Assembly: GCF_009602465.1 (NCBI RefSeq)
Contig: NZ_WBKP01000008.1
Coordinates: 41,493-105,492, forward strand
Source of the DNA: Cumulibacter manganitolerans
GTDB taxonomy: Bacteria; Actinomycetota; Actinomycetes; Mycobacteriales; Antricoccaceae
DNA length: 64,000 nucleotides
Direction of reading: 5' to 3'
Both the position numbers and the translations under genes were made by a program. The notes below the pieces were generated by a model. That model did not search any database and was not told the DNA's origin. It saw only the letters and a program-made list of their open reading frames with translations. Within the stretch, counting starts at the first letter, position 1. The number at the start of each line of letters is the position of its first letter. Below, piece after piece: positions 28,312-35,900 of the stretch.

Positions 28312-28794
28312 ATGCCCACGCCGTACGACGCCCCGATGCGGCTCGCGATCGACGAGGCGCGGTCGGCGCCGGCGCACGACGACGTGCCGATCGGCGCCGT
28401 CGTCCTCGGGCCGGACGGCGCCGTCGCGGGCGTCGGGCACAACACCCGGGAACGCGATCAGGACCCCACCGGGCACGCGGAGCTCACCGCCCTGCGGGGG
28501 GCCGCTCGGGCGGCCGGTGCCTGGCGGCTGACCGGTCACACCCTGGTCGTCACTATCGAGCCGTGCACGATGTGCGCGGGGGCGGCGGTGCTGGCTCGGG
28601 TGGACCGGATCGTGTTCGGCGCCCTCGAGCCGAAGACCGGTGCCGTCGTGTCGCTGTGGGACGTCGTGCGCGACCCCCGGCTCAACCACCGACCCGAGGT
28701 GCGCGGCCCGTGGGACCTCTCGCCCGACGTGGCCGCCGCTGCCGCCGGCCTCCTGGTCGACTTCTTCGCGGTCCGCCGCGGCGACCCGGGCTAG
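28312..28794 (+). CDS. tadA: tRNA(adenine34) deaminase
   Basis: Zinc-dependent deaminase that converts A34 to inosine in tRNA-Arg(ACG). The 160-residue protein has the deaminase motifs GHAEL (His ligand and catalytic Glu) near residue 55 and EPCTMCAGA (Cys ligands) near residue 85. The RVDRIVFGALEPKTGAV block distinguishes TadA from cytosine and guanine deaminases. Its only substrate tRNA, tRNA-Arg(ACG), lies 3 kb upstream. It is essential in bacteria that use inosine-34 for CGN decoding. Confidence 0.93.
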   Translation: MPTPYDAPMRLAIDEARSAPAHDDVPIGAVVLGPDGAVAGVGHNTRERDQDPTGHAELTALRGAARAAGAWRLTGHTLVVTIEPCTMCAGAAVLARVDRIVFGALEPKTGAVVSLWDVVRDPRLNHRPEVRGPWDLSPDVAAAAAGLLVDFFAVRRGDPG

Positions 28795-28854
28795 GCGCTG
28801 CCGCCGGTCGGGGTCGTGCGTGACCGGCGCACCCGATGCCGTACCCTGGTGCGC

Positions 28855-28941
28855 GGTGGCGTGTCCGAGCGGCCGAAGGAGCACGACTCGAAATCGTGTG
28901 AGGCAACCCCTCCGTGGGTTCAAATCCCACCGCCACCGCCA
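28855..28941 (+). tRNA. tRNA-Ser (anticodon CGA)
   Basis: Acceptor arms GGTGGCG (28855-28861) and CGCCACC (28931-28937), discriminator G and an encoded CCA (28939-28941). The anticodon stem CACGA/TCGTG encloses CTCGAAA, giving CGA for UCG. The long variable arm and T-arm GGGTTCAAATCCC are present. Confidence 0.96.
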
Positions 28942-28943
28942 AG

Positions 28944-28982
28944 GATGAGGCGGTCCCCTGCGTGCACGGGGGCCGCCTCGTC
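28944..28982 (+). terminator. Hairpin terminator after tRNA-Ser(CGA)
   Basis: GATGAGGCGGTCCCC (28944-28958) pairs with GGGGGCCGCCTCGTC (28968-28982) over 15 bp with two G-T wobbles and a 9-nt loop, directly after the tRNA. Confidence 0.7.
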
Positions 28983-29081
28983 GCCTTTCCGAGGCTGTGC
29001 GCATTCCGCACCTTCCGCGGGACGCCCGCCTGTCGGTACGCTGAACGCAATCTTCACACGATTCATACGGAGGGGGCCGCA

Positions 29082-29279
29082 GTGCCGCCGCTCGCGCTCG
29101 ACATCCGCAGCATGGGGATCGACGTCCCCGTGCTGTTGTGGATCGGCGCGGCGCTGCTGGTCCTGGGACTGTTCTTCGCACTGGCCGGACGTCGGCCGGC
29201 CCACCGCCGGCGACCGCCGAGGAAGCCAGGCGACGCCTCCCGCGCGCGCACGGACTCGACCTTCACGGACGACGTGTAG
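29082..29279 (+). CDS. Small single-TM protein of unknown function
   Basis: A 65-residue protein. GTG 29082 is chosen because GGAGGGGG precedes it and the longer frame would run through tRNA-Ser(CGA). A hydrophobic segment (VLLWIGAALLVLGLFFALAG) is followed by a strongly basic Arg/Pro tail (RRPAHRRRPPRKPG). This suggests a membrane anchor with a cytosolic basic tail. Not assigned to a family. No partner gene is evident. Confidence 0.6.
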   Translation: MPPLALDIRSMGIDVPVLLWIGAALLVLGLFFALAGRRPAHRRRPPRKPGDASRARTDSTFTDDV

Positions 29280-29391
29280 CGCCGGCTGCCTGTGCCGCGG
29301 TCCGCTCGCGCGACGAGCGAGGCGCGGGCGGCTGGGATACGTTCGACGCAGGTCGGCACTCCGCCGTCCTGTCGCCGATCTAGGAGGAGTC

Positions 29392-29934
29392 ATGGGACTC
29401 GTTCGCGCCCTCGCCCGACCGATGCTCGCTGCGCCGTTCGTCATGGGCGGCATCAACCAGCTGACGAAGCCCGCCGAGCTGGGGGCGCTCGCGCGCCCGT
29501 TCATCTCCAGGATCGCCGAGCCGGCCGGGCTGCCGAACGACCCCGAGCTGCTCGTGAAGGCCAACGGCGCGCTGATGATCACCGCGGGAGCGGGCCTGGC
29601 CACCGGAGTCCTGCGCAAGCCGTCGGCCGCCGCGCTGGCCGCGTCCCTGGTGCCGACCACCCTCGCCGCGCACTCCTTCTGGGAGATGCCGGACGAGAAG
29701 GAGAAGGCCGTGCACCGCAACGGCTTCTTCAACAACCTCGGGCTGCTCGGCGGCCTGATCCTGACGATCGTCGACACGGAGGGCAAGCCGGGACTGCTGT
29801 ACCGCGCCCGGATGGCGAAGCGGGGCGCGGGGCACTCTGCGAAGGCGGCCAGGCGCGAGGCGAAGCACGCCGCGCGTGCCGCGCGTCGCGAGGCGAAGAT
29901 CGCGCTGCTGAGCGCGAAGGACGCCGTCTCCTAG
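29392..29934 (+). CDS. DoxX-family membrane protein
   Basis: A 180-residue membrane protein. DoxX features are PFVMGGINQLTKPAEL at the N-terminus, a second helix ALMITAGAGLATGVL and LAAHSFWEMPDEKEK, then FFNNLGLLGGLILTI. A C-terminal cytosolic tail of about 40 residues is very rich in Ala, Arg and Lys (AARREAKHAARAARREAK) and is probably helical. ATG 29392 has a perfect AGGAGG. DoxX proteins are linked to redox and membrane homeostasis, with no defined reaction. Confidence 0.85.
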   Translation: MGLVRALARPMLAAPFVMGGINQLTKPAELGALARPFISRIAEPAGLPNDPELLVKANGALMITAGAGLATGVLRKPSAAALAASLVPTTLAAHSFWEMPDEKEKAVHRNGFFNNLGLLGGLILTIVDTEGKPGLLYRARMAKRGAGHSAKAARREAKHAARAARREAKIALLSAKDAVS

Positions 29935-29948
29935 CGGCGCTCGTCCGC

Positions 29949-30521
29949 CTACGAGCCGATGGGGTGCGCGGGCAGCTCGACGGTCTCGGCCAGGTCGACG
30001 ATCGTGATCTCCTGCTCCTGCGGCACGGTCACCCACCGGCCGGTGGACGTCATGAACCGCACGTGCGGCACCGGCCGCTCGTGGATGGCCGCCTCCGGAT
30101 CGGCGACCGGCTCGGCCGGCGACTCGATGCGGATCGCACGGTTGGTGCCGTCGTTGAGGGTCATCATCCAGGACCCGGGCTGCGCCTCGGCGGCCCGCAC
30201 GCGGCGGGGATGCACCGCGTCGATCTGCCGCTTGAATCGGCTCCAGACGAGCTTGGCCAGGGTGTGCCCGACGATCGCACCCACGGTCGAGCCGAGGGCG
30301 ATGCCGACCACGAGCTTCCAGAACGGCAGGCTGTCGTCGGTGATCACGAGCAGCAGCGCGGTCACCATCGCACCCAGCAGCCAGCCCACGTAACGACCGA
30401 AGCCACCGGCGTCCATCAGGTGGATCTGGGTCGTCTTCCAGGTGGGTCGCACGCGGACGTACCCGTCACGGCCCACCGCCGAGGCATTGCGGAACGACTC
30501 CTGCTTCCTGGTGGCGTTCAT
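29949..30521 (-). CDS. Uncharacterised membrane protein
   Basis: A 190-residue protein of unknown function. A hydrophilic N-terminus of about 45 residues precedes two hydrophobic segments (WLLGAMVTALLLVITDD; LVVGIALGSTVGAIVGHTLA). A soluble tail of about 90 residues ends in a beta-rich block (VPHVRFMTSTGRWVTVPQEQ). ATG 30521 is used, with GGGGGA upstream. It overlaps nothing and converges on the DoxX gene with a 14-bp gap. No motif or family is recognised. Confidence 0.7.
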   Translation of the reverse strand: MNATRKQESFRNASAVGRDGYVRVRPTWKTTQIHLMDAGGFGRYVGWLLGAMVTALLLVITDDSLPFWKLVVGIALGSTVGAIVGHTLAKLVWSRFKRQIDAVHPRRVRAAEAQPGSWMMTLNDGTNRAIRIESPAEPVADPEAAIHERPVPHVRFMTSTGRWVTVPQEQEITIVDLAETVELPAHPIGS

Positions 30522-30550
30522 CGGGTCCCCCGGGCTGACGGCTGGTGGCT

Positions 30551-31168
30551 TCACTCCGATTTTAGGCCGATACCGCCACCGGCCGAGGAGATGCCGGTCA
30601 CCGGAGAGACCGCTGCGCGCACGGTGATCACCGCCCCGTTGGGCACCACGTCCCACTCCACCTCGCGGTGGCTGCAGCCGGCGAGGACGGCGCGCGCCAC
30701 GCGCAGCGTGTCGCCGTGCGTCACCAGGATGAGGTGCCCCGGCGCGTGCGGCAGCAATCGCTCGAGCAGCCCGCTGAGCCGGTGATGGACGTCGGCGAGG
30801 GACTCGCCGCCGCCGTGGCGGATCTCGCTGATGTGCAGATGGTCGGGGACCGGCTCGGCGACGAGCTCACTGGTCAGCCGCCCCTGGAGGGATCCGAGGT
30901 GCTGCTCGCGCAGGCCCGCGTCGGGCACCGCGGTGATGCCGAGCCGGGCGGCGATGACCTCCGCCGTTTGGCGAGCGCGCAGCAGGTCGCTGGTGACCAG
31001 CTGCGCCGCCGCTCCGCCGACCAGGGCGTCGAGCGTCGCTGCCGCACGGGCGGCGTCCGCGCGGCCGGCCTCGGTGAGCGGCGGGTGGGCGGTCTGCCCC
31101 TGGAGGCGTCGCTCGACGTTCCAGGTCGACTGCCCGTGGCGGACGAGGTGGATGTCGACGTCGTGCAC
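30551..31168 (-). CDS. Histidine phosphatase family protein, possible alpha-ribazole phosphatase
   Basis: A 205-residue histidine phosphatase. HLVRHGQSTWNVERRLQGQT is the N-terminal active-site motif, LRARQTAEVIAARL follows, and the second His is in LILVTHGDTLRV. It is divergent from cobQ across a 37-bp gap at the edge of the cobalamin island, which suggests an alpha-ribazole 5'-phosphate phosphatase (CobC-like) role, but the family includes many other phosphatases and the sequence alone does not decide. GTG 31168 is the likely start; an in-frame GTG at 31177 is the alternative. Confidence 0.8.
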   Translation of the reverse strand: MHDVDIHLVRHGQSTWNVERRLQGQTAHPPLTEAGRADAARAAATLDALVGGAAAQLVTSDLLRARQTAEVIAARLGITAVPDAGLREQHLGSLQGRLTSELVAEPVPDHLHISEIRHGGGESLADVHHRLSGLLERLLPHAPGHLILVTHGDTLRVARAVLAGCSHREVEWDVVPNGAVITVRAAVSPVTGISSAGGGIGLKSE

Positions 31169-31191
31169 GCGGTCCACGGTAACCGCCCGCG

Positions 31192-31197
31192 TAGACT
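31192..31197 (+). promoter_or_regulatory. Candidate -10 box, leaderless cobQ
   Basis: TAGACT, identical to the serS hexamer, is followed by 8 nt and the GTG of cobQ. No ribosome site is present. Confidence 0.55.
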
Positions 31198-31205
31198 CCT
31201 TCGGC

Positions 31206-32642
31206 GTGGCAGGGCTGTTGATCGCGGGGACGAGCTCGGACGCCGGCAAGTCGCTGATCACTGCGGCGCTCTGCCGGGCGTTCGCGCGCTCGGGGCTGTC
31301 CGTCGCCCCGTTCAAGGCGCAGAACATGTCGAACAACTCGATGGTCTGTCGCGACGGGTCCGAGATCGGACGCGCTCAGTACCTGCAGGCGCAGGCGGCC
31401 GGCGTGCAGCCCGCGAGCGTCCACAACCCGGTGCTGCTCAAGCCGGGCTCGGATCGGCGCGCGTTCGTCGTCCTGCGCGGGCAGCCGGCCGGCGAGCTCC
31501 GTGCCGGCGAGTACGCGACCGGCCGGACGCACCTGGCCGACGCGGCGTTCGAGGCCTACGCGGAGCTGCGCTCGAGCCATGACCTGGTCGTGGCCGAAGG
31601 TGCCGGATCACCCGCAGAGATCAACTTGCGCGCCGGGGACTACGTCAACATGGGTCTCGCGCGACGGTTCGGCCTGCCGGTGGTCCTGGTCGGCGACATC
31701 GACCGCGGCGGCGTGCTCGCGGCCCTCTATGGCACCTGGGCGCTGCTCGACGAGGACGACCGCCGGCTGCTGTCGGCGTTCGTGATCAACAAGTTCCGGG
31801 GCGACGAGTCGGTCCTGCGCCCGGGCCTCGACGAGATCGCTCGACGTACCTCGATCCCCTGTGCCGGAGTCGTTCCGTGGCTCGACGAGGTGTGGATCGA
31901 CTCCGAGGATGCGCTGTCGACCGGGCGGTGGGGACGCATCCAGGAGGACGGCGCGCTGCGGGTCGCGGTGGTACGTCTACCGCGCACCTCGAACGCCACC
32001 GACGTCGACGCGCTCGCCGCCGAACCCGGTGTGCGCGTCGTCGTGACCGTCGACCCGGAGGTGTGCGCGGAGGCCGATCTGCTGGTCATCCCGGGGTCGA
32101 GGGCGACGGTCAGTGACCTGCAATGGCTGCGTGACAAGGGAATCGCGGACGTCGTACGCAACCGCGCAGCCGTTGGCCAGCCGGTGCTGGGCATCTGCGG
32201 CGGCTACCAGATGATGGTCGAGACGATCGACGACACCCACGAGAGCCGCGTGGGCGTCGTCCCGGCGCTCGGCGTGCTGCCGGGATCGGTGACGTTCTCG
32301 GCAGACAAGACGCTCGGTCGTCCTTCGGGCACCTGGCGCGACGAGCAGGTCGAGGGGTACGAGATCCACCACGGCGTCGTCGACGACGACGGCTCGTTCC
32401 CCGGCGGCGCCGCCCGCGGCTCGACGTACGGCACCATCTGGCACGGGATCCTCGAGTGCGACGGGTTCCGCCGCGCATGGTTGCAGGAGGTGGCCGCCGC
32501 GAGCGGGTCGCCGTGGACGCCGTCCGCCGACGCCGAGCCGTTCACCGTCCGACGTGAGCGGATGCTGGACACGCTCGCGGACGAGGTGAGCCGGCACGTC
32601 GATCTCGAGCTCCTGCTGCGGCTGGCGAAGGAATCCGGATGA
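31206..32642 (+). CDS. cobQ: Cobyric acid synthase
   Basis: Amidates the b, d, e and g side chains of adenosylcobyrinic diamide using glutamine and ATP. The N-terminal P-loop-type domain carries AGTSSDAGKSLITAALCRA and APFKAQNMSNNS. The C-terminal glutamine amidotransferase domain has LGICGGYQMM with the nucleophilic Cys near residue 330. The 478-residue length is normal. Start GTG 31206. It overlaps cobF by ATGA. No riboswitch precedes it, so its control differs from cobN and cbiM. Confidence 0.95.
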   Translation: MAGLLIAGTSSDAGKSLITAALCRAFARSGLSVAPFKAQNMSNNSMVCRDGSEIGRAQYLQAQAAGVQPASVHNPVLLKPGSDRRAFVVLRGQPAGELRAGEYATGRTHLADAAFEAYAELRSSHDLVVAEGAGSPAEINLRAGDYVNMGLARRFGLPVVLVGDIDRGGVLAALYGTWALLDEDDRRLLSAFVINKFRGDESVLRPGLDEIARRTSIPCAGVVPWLDEVWIDSEDALSTGRWGRIQEDGALRVAVVRLPRTSNATDVDALAAEPGVRVVVTVDPEVCAEADLLVIPGSRATVSDLQWLRDKGIADVVRNRAAVGQPVLGICGGYQMMVETIDDTHESRVGVVPALGVLPGSVTFSADKTLGRPSGTWRDEQVEGYEIHHGVVDDDGSFPGGAARGSTYGTIWHGILECDGFRRAWLQEVAAASGSPWTPSADAEPFTVRRERMLDTLADEVSRHVDLELLLRLAKESG

Positions 32643-33409
32643 CGCGCAAGATCCGCATCATCGGCGTCGGGCTCGGCGCACCCCGGCACGTGACCGGCGA
32701 GGCCGTCGAGGCGATGAACGAGGTCGACGTGTTCCTGGTGCCCGACAAGGGCGAGCGCAAGTCCGAGCTGCTGGACCTGCGGCGGGCGCTGTGCGCCGAG
32801 CTCATCGAGAACGACCGGTGGCAGCTGCGGACGATCGCCGATCCCGAGCGCGGCCCGGACTCGGAGCGCGATGCGAGGCAGTACCGCGAGGGCGTCGCCG
32901 CCTGGCACGCGGCGCGGGTGTCGGCGTACGTCGACGTGATCAAGGCGCTGCCGCCCGGCGCGACCGTCGGGTTCCTCGTCTGGGGTGACCCGGCGTTCTA
33001 CGACAGCACGATCCGGATGGTCGACCGGATCGCCGAGCGCATCGACGTCGAGATGCGCGTCATCGCCGGCATCTCGGCGATCCAGGTTCTGGCGGCCGAG
33101 CATCGGATACCGCTGAACGCGATCGGCGGCCCGGTGCACATCACCACCGGTCGGGCGCTGATCGAGCAGTGGCGGCGCGACCTCGGGACCGTGGTGGTCA
33201 TGCTGGACGGCCATCTGCGCTGCCGCGAGCTGGTGGCCGAGCATCCCGATCTGCAGATCTACTGGGGCGCCTGCGTGGGGATGCCGCAGCAGGCGCTCGT
33301 CGCCGGCCGCCTCGGCGACGTCATCGACGAGATCACACGGGTACGCCGCCGGGTGCGCGACGACCTCGGTTGGGTGATGGACGTCTACGCCCTCGTCCCG
33401 CCCGAGTAG
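32639..33409 (+). CDS. cobF: Precorrin-6A synthase (deacetylating)
   Basis: SAM-dependent methyltransferase that methylates C1 of precorrin-5 and releases acetate. The protein is 256 residues with the tetrapyrrole methylase signatures IIGVGLGAPRHVTGEAVEAM and FLVWGDPAFYDSTIRMV. CobF is diagnostic of the aerobic cobalamin pathway. The start overlaps the cobQ stop (ATGA). The end overlaps the convergent PPOX gene by 25 bp. Confidence 0.94.
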   Translation: MTRKIRIIGVGLGAPRHVTGEAVEAMNEVDVFLVPDKGERKSELLDLRRALCAELIENDRWQLRTIADPERGPDSERDARQYREGVAAWHAARVSAYVDVIKALPPGATVGFLVWGDPAFYDSTIRMVDRIAERIDVEMRVIAGISAIQVLAAEHRIPLNAIGGPVHITTGRALIEQWRRDLGTVVVMLDGHLRCRELVAEHPDLQIYWGACVGMPQQALVAGRLGDVIDEITRVRRRVRDDLGWVMDVYALVPPE

Positions 33410-34035
33410 AGCAGCTTCTCGTAGTGCTCCGCCGAATAGTACGCATCGACCTCGGTCGGATCGTCGCCGCGGCGCCACAGCAGCTTCGCCAGCTCGGCAT
33501 ACGACGGGACCGCGTCCGGGTCCCACGTCTGCGGCTTCCATGTCTTCGACCTCATGAATGCCTTCGGGCAGTGGAAGAACACTTCTTCGACACGCATCAT
33601 CAGCGCGAGCGGAGGACGGTGACCGCGAATCTCCAGATCATCGAAGAAGTCGCCGTTGGTGACGATGCGCACCTCACCGTTCACCCGTAGGGTGTCGGGC
33701 CGGCCCGGTATGACGAACAGCAACCCGGCGTACGGGTTCTCCAGGATGTTGTGGAAGCCATCCATGCGGTTGTTGCCGCCACGCTCGGGGACGACGAGGG
33801 TCGTGGGGTCCAGCACCTTGACGAACCCCGGCGGGTCGCCCTTGGGCGAGCTGTCGCAGCGTCCGTCGGACGTCGAGGTCGACACGATCACGAGCGGCGA
33901 CGCGCCGATGAACGCCACGTGCACGCCGTCGAGCCGATCGAGCACCTTGTCGCGCACCGCGGGATCCGGGACGCCGTAGGTCTCGAGGGTCTGCCGGTCC
34001 TCGACGAGGGGGAGGTCGTCCCAGGGTTTGGCCAT
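33385..34035 (-). CDS. FMN-dependent PPOX-type flavoprotein (MSMEG_1061-like)
   Basis: A 216-residue protein of the pyridoxamine 5'-phosphate oxidase fold. Core strands include VHVAFIGASPLVIVSTS, DTTLV-like DPTTLVVPERGGNNRMDG and GLLFVIPGRPDTLRVNG. C-terminal helices AFMRSKTWKPQTWD are typical of the MSMEG_1061 subgroup. Such proteins often reduce small molecules with F420 or FMN, and the substrate is unknown. It overlaps cobF by 25 bp at the 3' ends, and lies within the cobalamin island without a visible link to it. Confidence 0.82.
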   Translation of the reverse strand: MAKPWDDLPLVEDRQTLETYGVPDPAVRDKVLDRLDGVHVAFIGASPLVIVSTSTSDGRCDSSPKGDPPGFVKVLDPTTLVVPERGGNNRMDGFHNILENPYAGLLFVIPGRPDTLRVNGEVRIVTNGDFFDDLEIRGHRPPLALMMRVEEVFFHCPKAFMRSKTWKPQTWDPDAVPSYAELAKLLWRRGDDPTEVDAYYSAEHYEKLLYSGGTRA

Positions 34036-34065
34036 GCGCTCAAACGTACTACGGCAGCGCCGGAG

Positions 34066-34848
34066 CTATGCCGCCACGGTGAGGACGACGAGGGCGACGG
34101 ACAGCGCGATCTCGATGCCGGCGCCGAGGACGTCGCCGGTGATGCCGCCGATCTGCCGCCGCGCCATGGCGACGAGGCATCCGGTCGCCGCGATCATCGC
34201 CAGCACGCCGGCAGCGCCCCACCACCAGGGCAGCCCTGCGGCCGCGGCCGCGGCCGACAGCACGCCTCCCCAGACGACCCCGCCGGCCAGCGCCGCGGGA
34301 AGCGGCACGCTCGCGGCGACGACCGCGCCCAGGCCCGAGCCGCGCGCGGCCGGTACCGAGCGCAGGCACAGCACGGTCGCGGCGTACCGCGACACGCAGA
34401 CCGCCACCCCGACCAGCAACGGCGCCCACGGGACGGTCGCGAGAGCGGCGACGGATCCCGCCTGCACCAGCAGCGAGAGCACCATGGCGGCGACTCCCAT
34501 CGGACCCACATCGCCGCTGCGCATGATCTCCAGCGCACGCTCCCTCGTCCAGCCGCCGCCGAAGCCGTCGACGGTGTCGGCGAGCCCGTCGAGGTGCATC
34601 GCCCGGGTGGACGCCGCGACGGCCGCGACGCACAGTGCGGCGCCGACCAGCGGCGGAACGCCGATCAGCGTGGCCAGCCACAGGACCGCGGCGGCGGCCA
34701 CGCCGACGGGCAGCGCGCCCACCGGTGCCAGCAGCATCGCCACGCGTCCCGCCCCAGCGGGCAGCGGGCGGATCTCGCCGACCGGCACGACCGTCAGCGT
34801 GCCGACGGCCAGCCGCAGCCCGGCGGCGACGGAACCGGCGTGGGGCAT
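34066..34848 (-). CDS. cobS: Adenosylcobinamide-GDP ribazoletransferase
   Basis: Joins adenosylcobinamide-GDP and alpha-ribazole to form the nucleotide loop. A 260-residue integral membrane protein with about six TM segments. The metal-binding family signature MHLDGLADTVDGFGGG is near residues 83-98, followed by MRSGDVGPMGVAAMV. It lies 4 bp after cobT and shares its transcript with cobN and cobT. Confidence 0.94.
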   Translation of the reverse strand: MPHAGSVAAGLRLAVGTLTVVPVGEIRPLPAGAGRVAMLLAPVGALPVGVAAAAVLWLATLIGVPPLVGAALCVAAVAASTRAMHLDGLADTVDGFGGGWTRERALEIMRSGDVGPMGVAAMVLSLLVQAGSVAALATVPWAPLLVGVAVCVSRYAATVLCLRSVPAARGSGLGAVVAASVPLPAALAGGVVWGGVLSAAAAAAGLPWWWGAAGVLAMIAATGCLVAMARRQIGGITGDVLGAGIEIALSVALVVLTVAA

Positions 34849-34852
34849 GCCG

Positions 34853-35869
34853 TCAGCCTAGGACGTCGGCCAGCAACGCCATCTCGCGCAGCATCAGCAC
34901 GCTCGACCGGACGAGCGGCAGGGCGGCCACCGCGCCGCTGCCCTCACCCAGCCGCATGCCCAGGTCGACGAGCGGCTCAAGGCCGAGCGCCTTCAGCGCG
35001 AGGGTGAGCGCCGGCTCGGTCGAGCGATGCCCGGCGATCAGCCACTCGACGGTGCCCGGCGCGATCGCCTCGGCGTACAGCGCCTCGGTGGTCGCGATGT
35101 TGCCGTCCAGCAGCACCGGGACGCCGGTGTCGGCGGCCGCGATCATGATGCCCACGCCGACGGCGATGTCGGGCGACCCGATCCGGCGGAGCCGCTCGCG
35201 CGCGTTGCCCGCGTCGGCCGCGCGGTCGATGATCCGCTGCACGACGGCCGTCTTCGCCTCGTACGCGCCGTCGTCCAGCCCCGCGCCGCGCCCGGTCACC
35301 TCGGTGGCCGGGAGACCGAGCTCGGCGCCCACGAGGGCGGCGCTCGGCGTGGTGTTGCCGATTCCGAGGTCGCCCACGATGAGCAGCTGCGCGCCCTCGG
35401 CGGCCTCTTCCGCGACGATCCGTCGGCCGGTCTCCAGCGCCGCGTCCAGCTGCGCACCGGTCAGGGCGTCGGCGGTGTCGATCGGCGGGCAGCCCCGCCC
35501 GAGCTTGTGCGCATCGACCCCGTCGGCGAAGCTCCCGGCCTCGGCGTCCACGCTGATGTCGAGCACCCGCAGCGCGACGTCGTGCTGGCGGGCGAGCACG
35601 GAGACCCCGGCGCGCCCGGCCGCGATCTCGTTCACCATCGCGAGCGTCACGGCAGGCGGGTACGCCGCGACCCCCGACGCGGTGACGCCGTGGTCGCCGG
35701 CGAGCACCACGGCCCGGACGTTGTCCAGAGGCTCGGGCGGGCAGCTGCCCTGCGCACCGGCGAGGAACACACCGACGTCCTCGAGCCGGCCCAGGGCTCC
35801 GAGCGGCTTGGCGAGCGCGTCGAACCGCTCCTGCGCGGCGACCCGTGCCGCGCGTCGTACGTCGTCCAT
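34853..35869 (-). CDS. cobT: Nicotinate-nucleotide--dimethylbenzimidazole phosphoribosyltransferase
   Basis: Makes alpha-ribazole phosphate from NaMN and dimethylbenzimidazole. It has 338 residues with the family motifs VVLAGDHGVTASGVAAYP, GDLGIGNTTPSAA and DLGMRLGEGSGA, the last carrying the catalytic Glu near residue 310. ATG 35869 is preferred because GGAGAAGGAGAAG precedes it. It lies 31 bp after cobN and 4 bp before cobS, so cobN-cobT-cobS is one minus-strand operon behind the riboswitch. Confidence 0.95.
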   Translation of the reverse strand: MDDVRRAARVAAQERFDALAKPLGALGRLEDVGVFLAGAQGSCPPEPLDNVRAVVLAGDHGVTASGVAAYPPAVTLAMVNEIAAGRAGVSVLARQHDVALRVLDISVDAEAGSFADGVDAHKLGRGCPPIDTADALTGAQLDAALETGRRIVAEEAAEGAQLLIVGDLGIGNTTPSAALVGAELGLPATEVTGRGAGLDDGAYEAKTAVVQRIIDRAADAGNARERLRRIGSPDIAVGVGIMIAAADTGVPVLLDGNIATTEALYAEAIAPGTVEWLIAGHRSTEPALTLALKALGLEPLVDLGMRLGEGSGAVAALPLVRSSVLMLREMALLADVLG

Positions 35870-35900
35870 GATCTTCTCCTTCTCCCGCAGAACCACTCCG

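Noticed and set aside
28914..29081. Longer start for the small TM protein
   Set aside because: It would begin inside tRNA-Ser(CGA) and run through its terminator hairpin.
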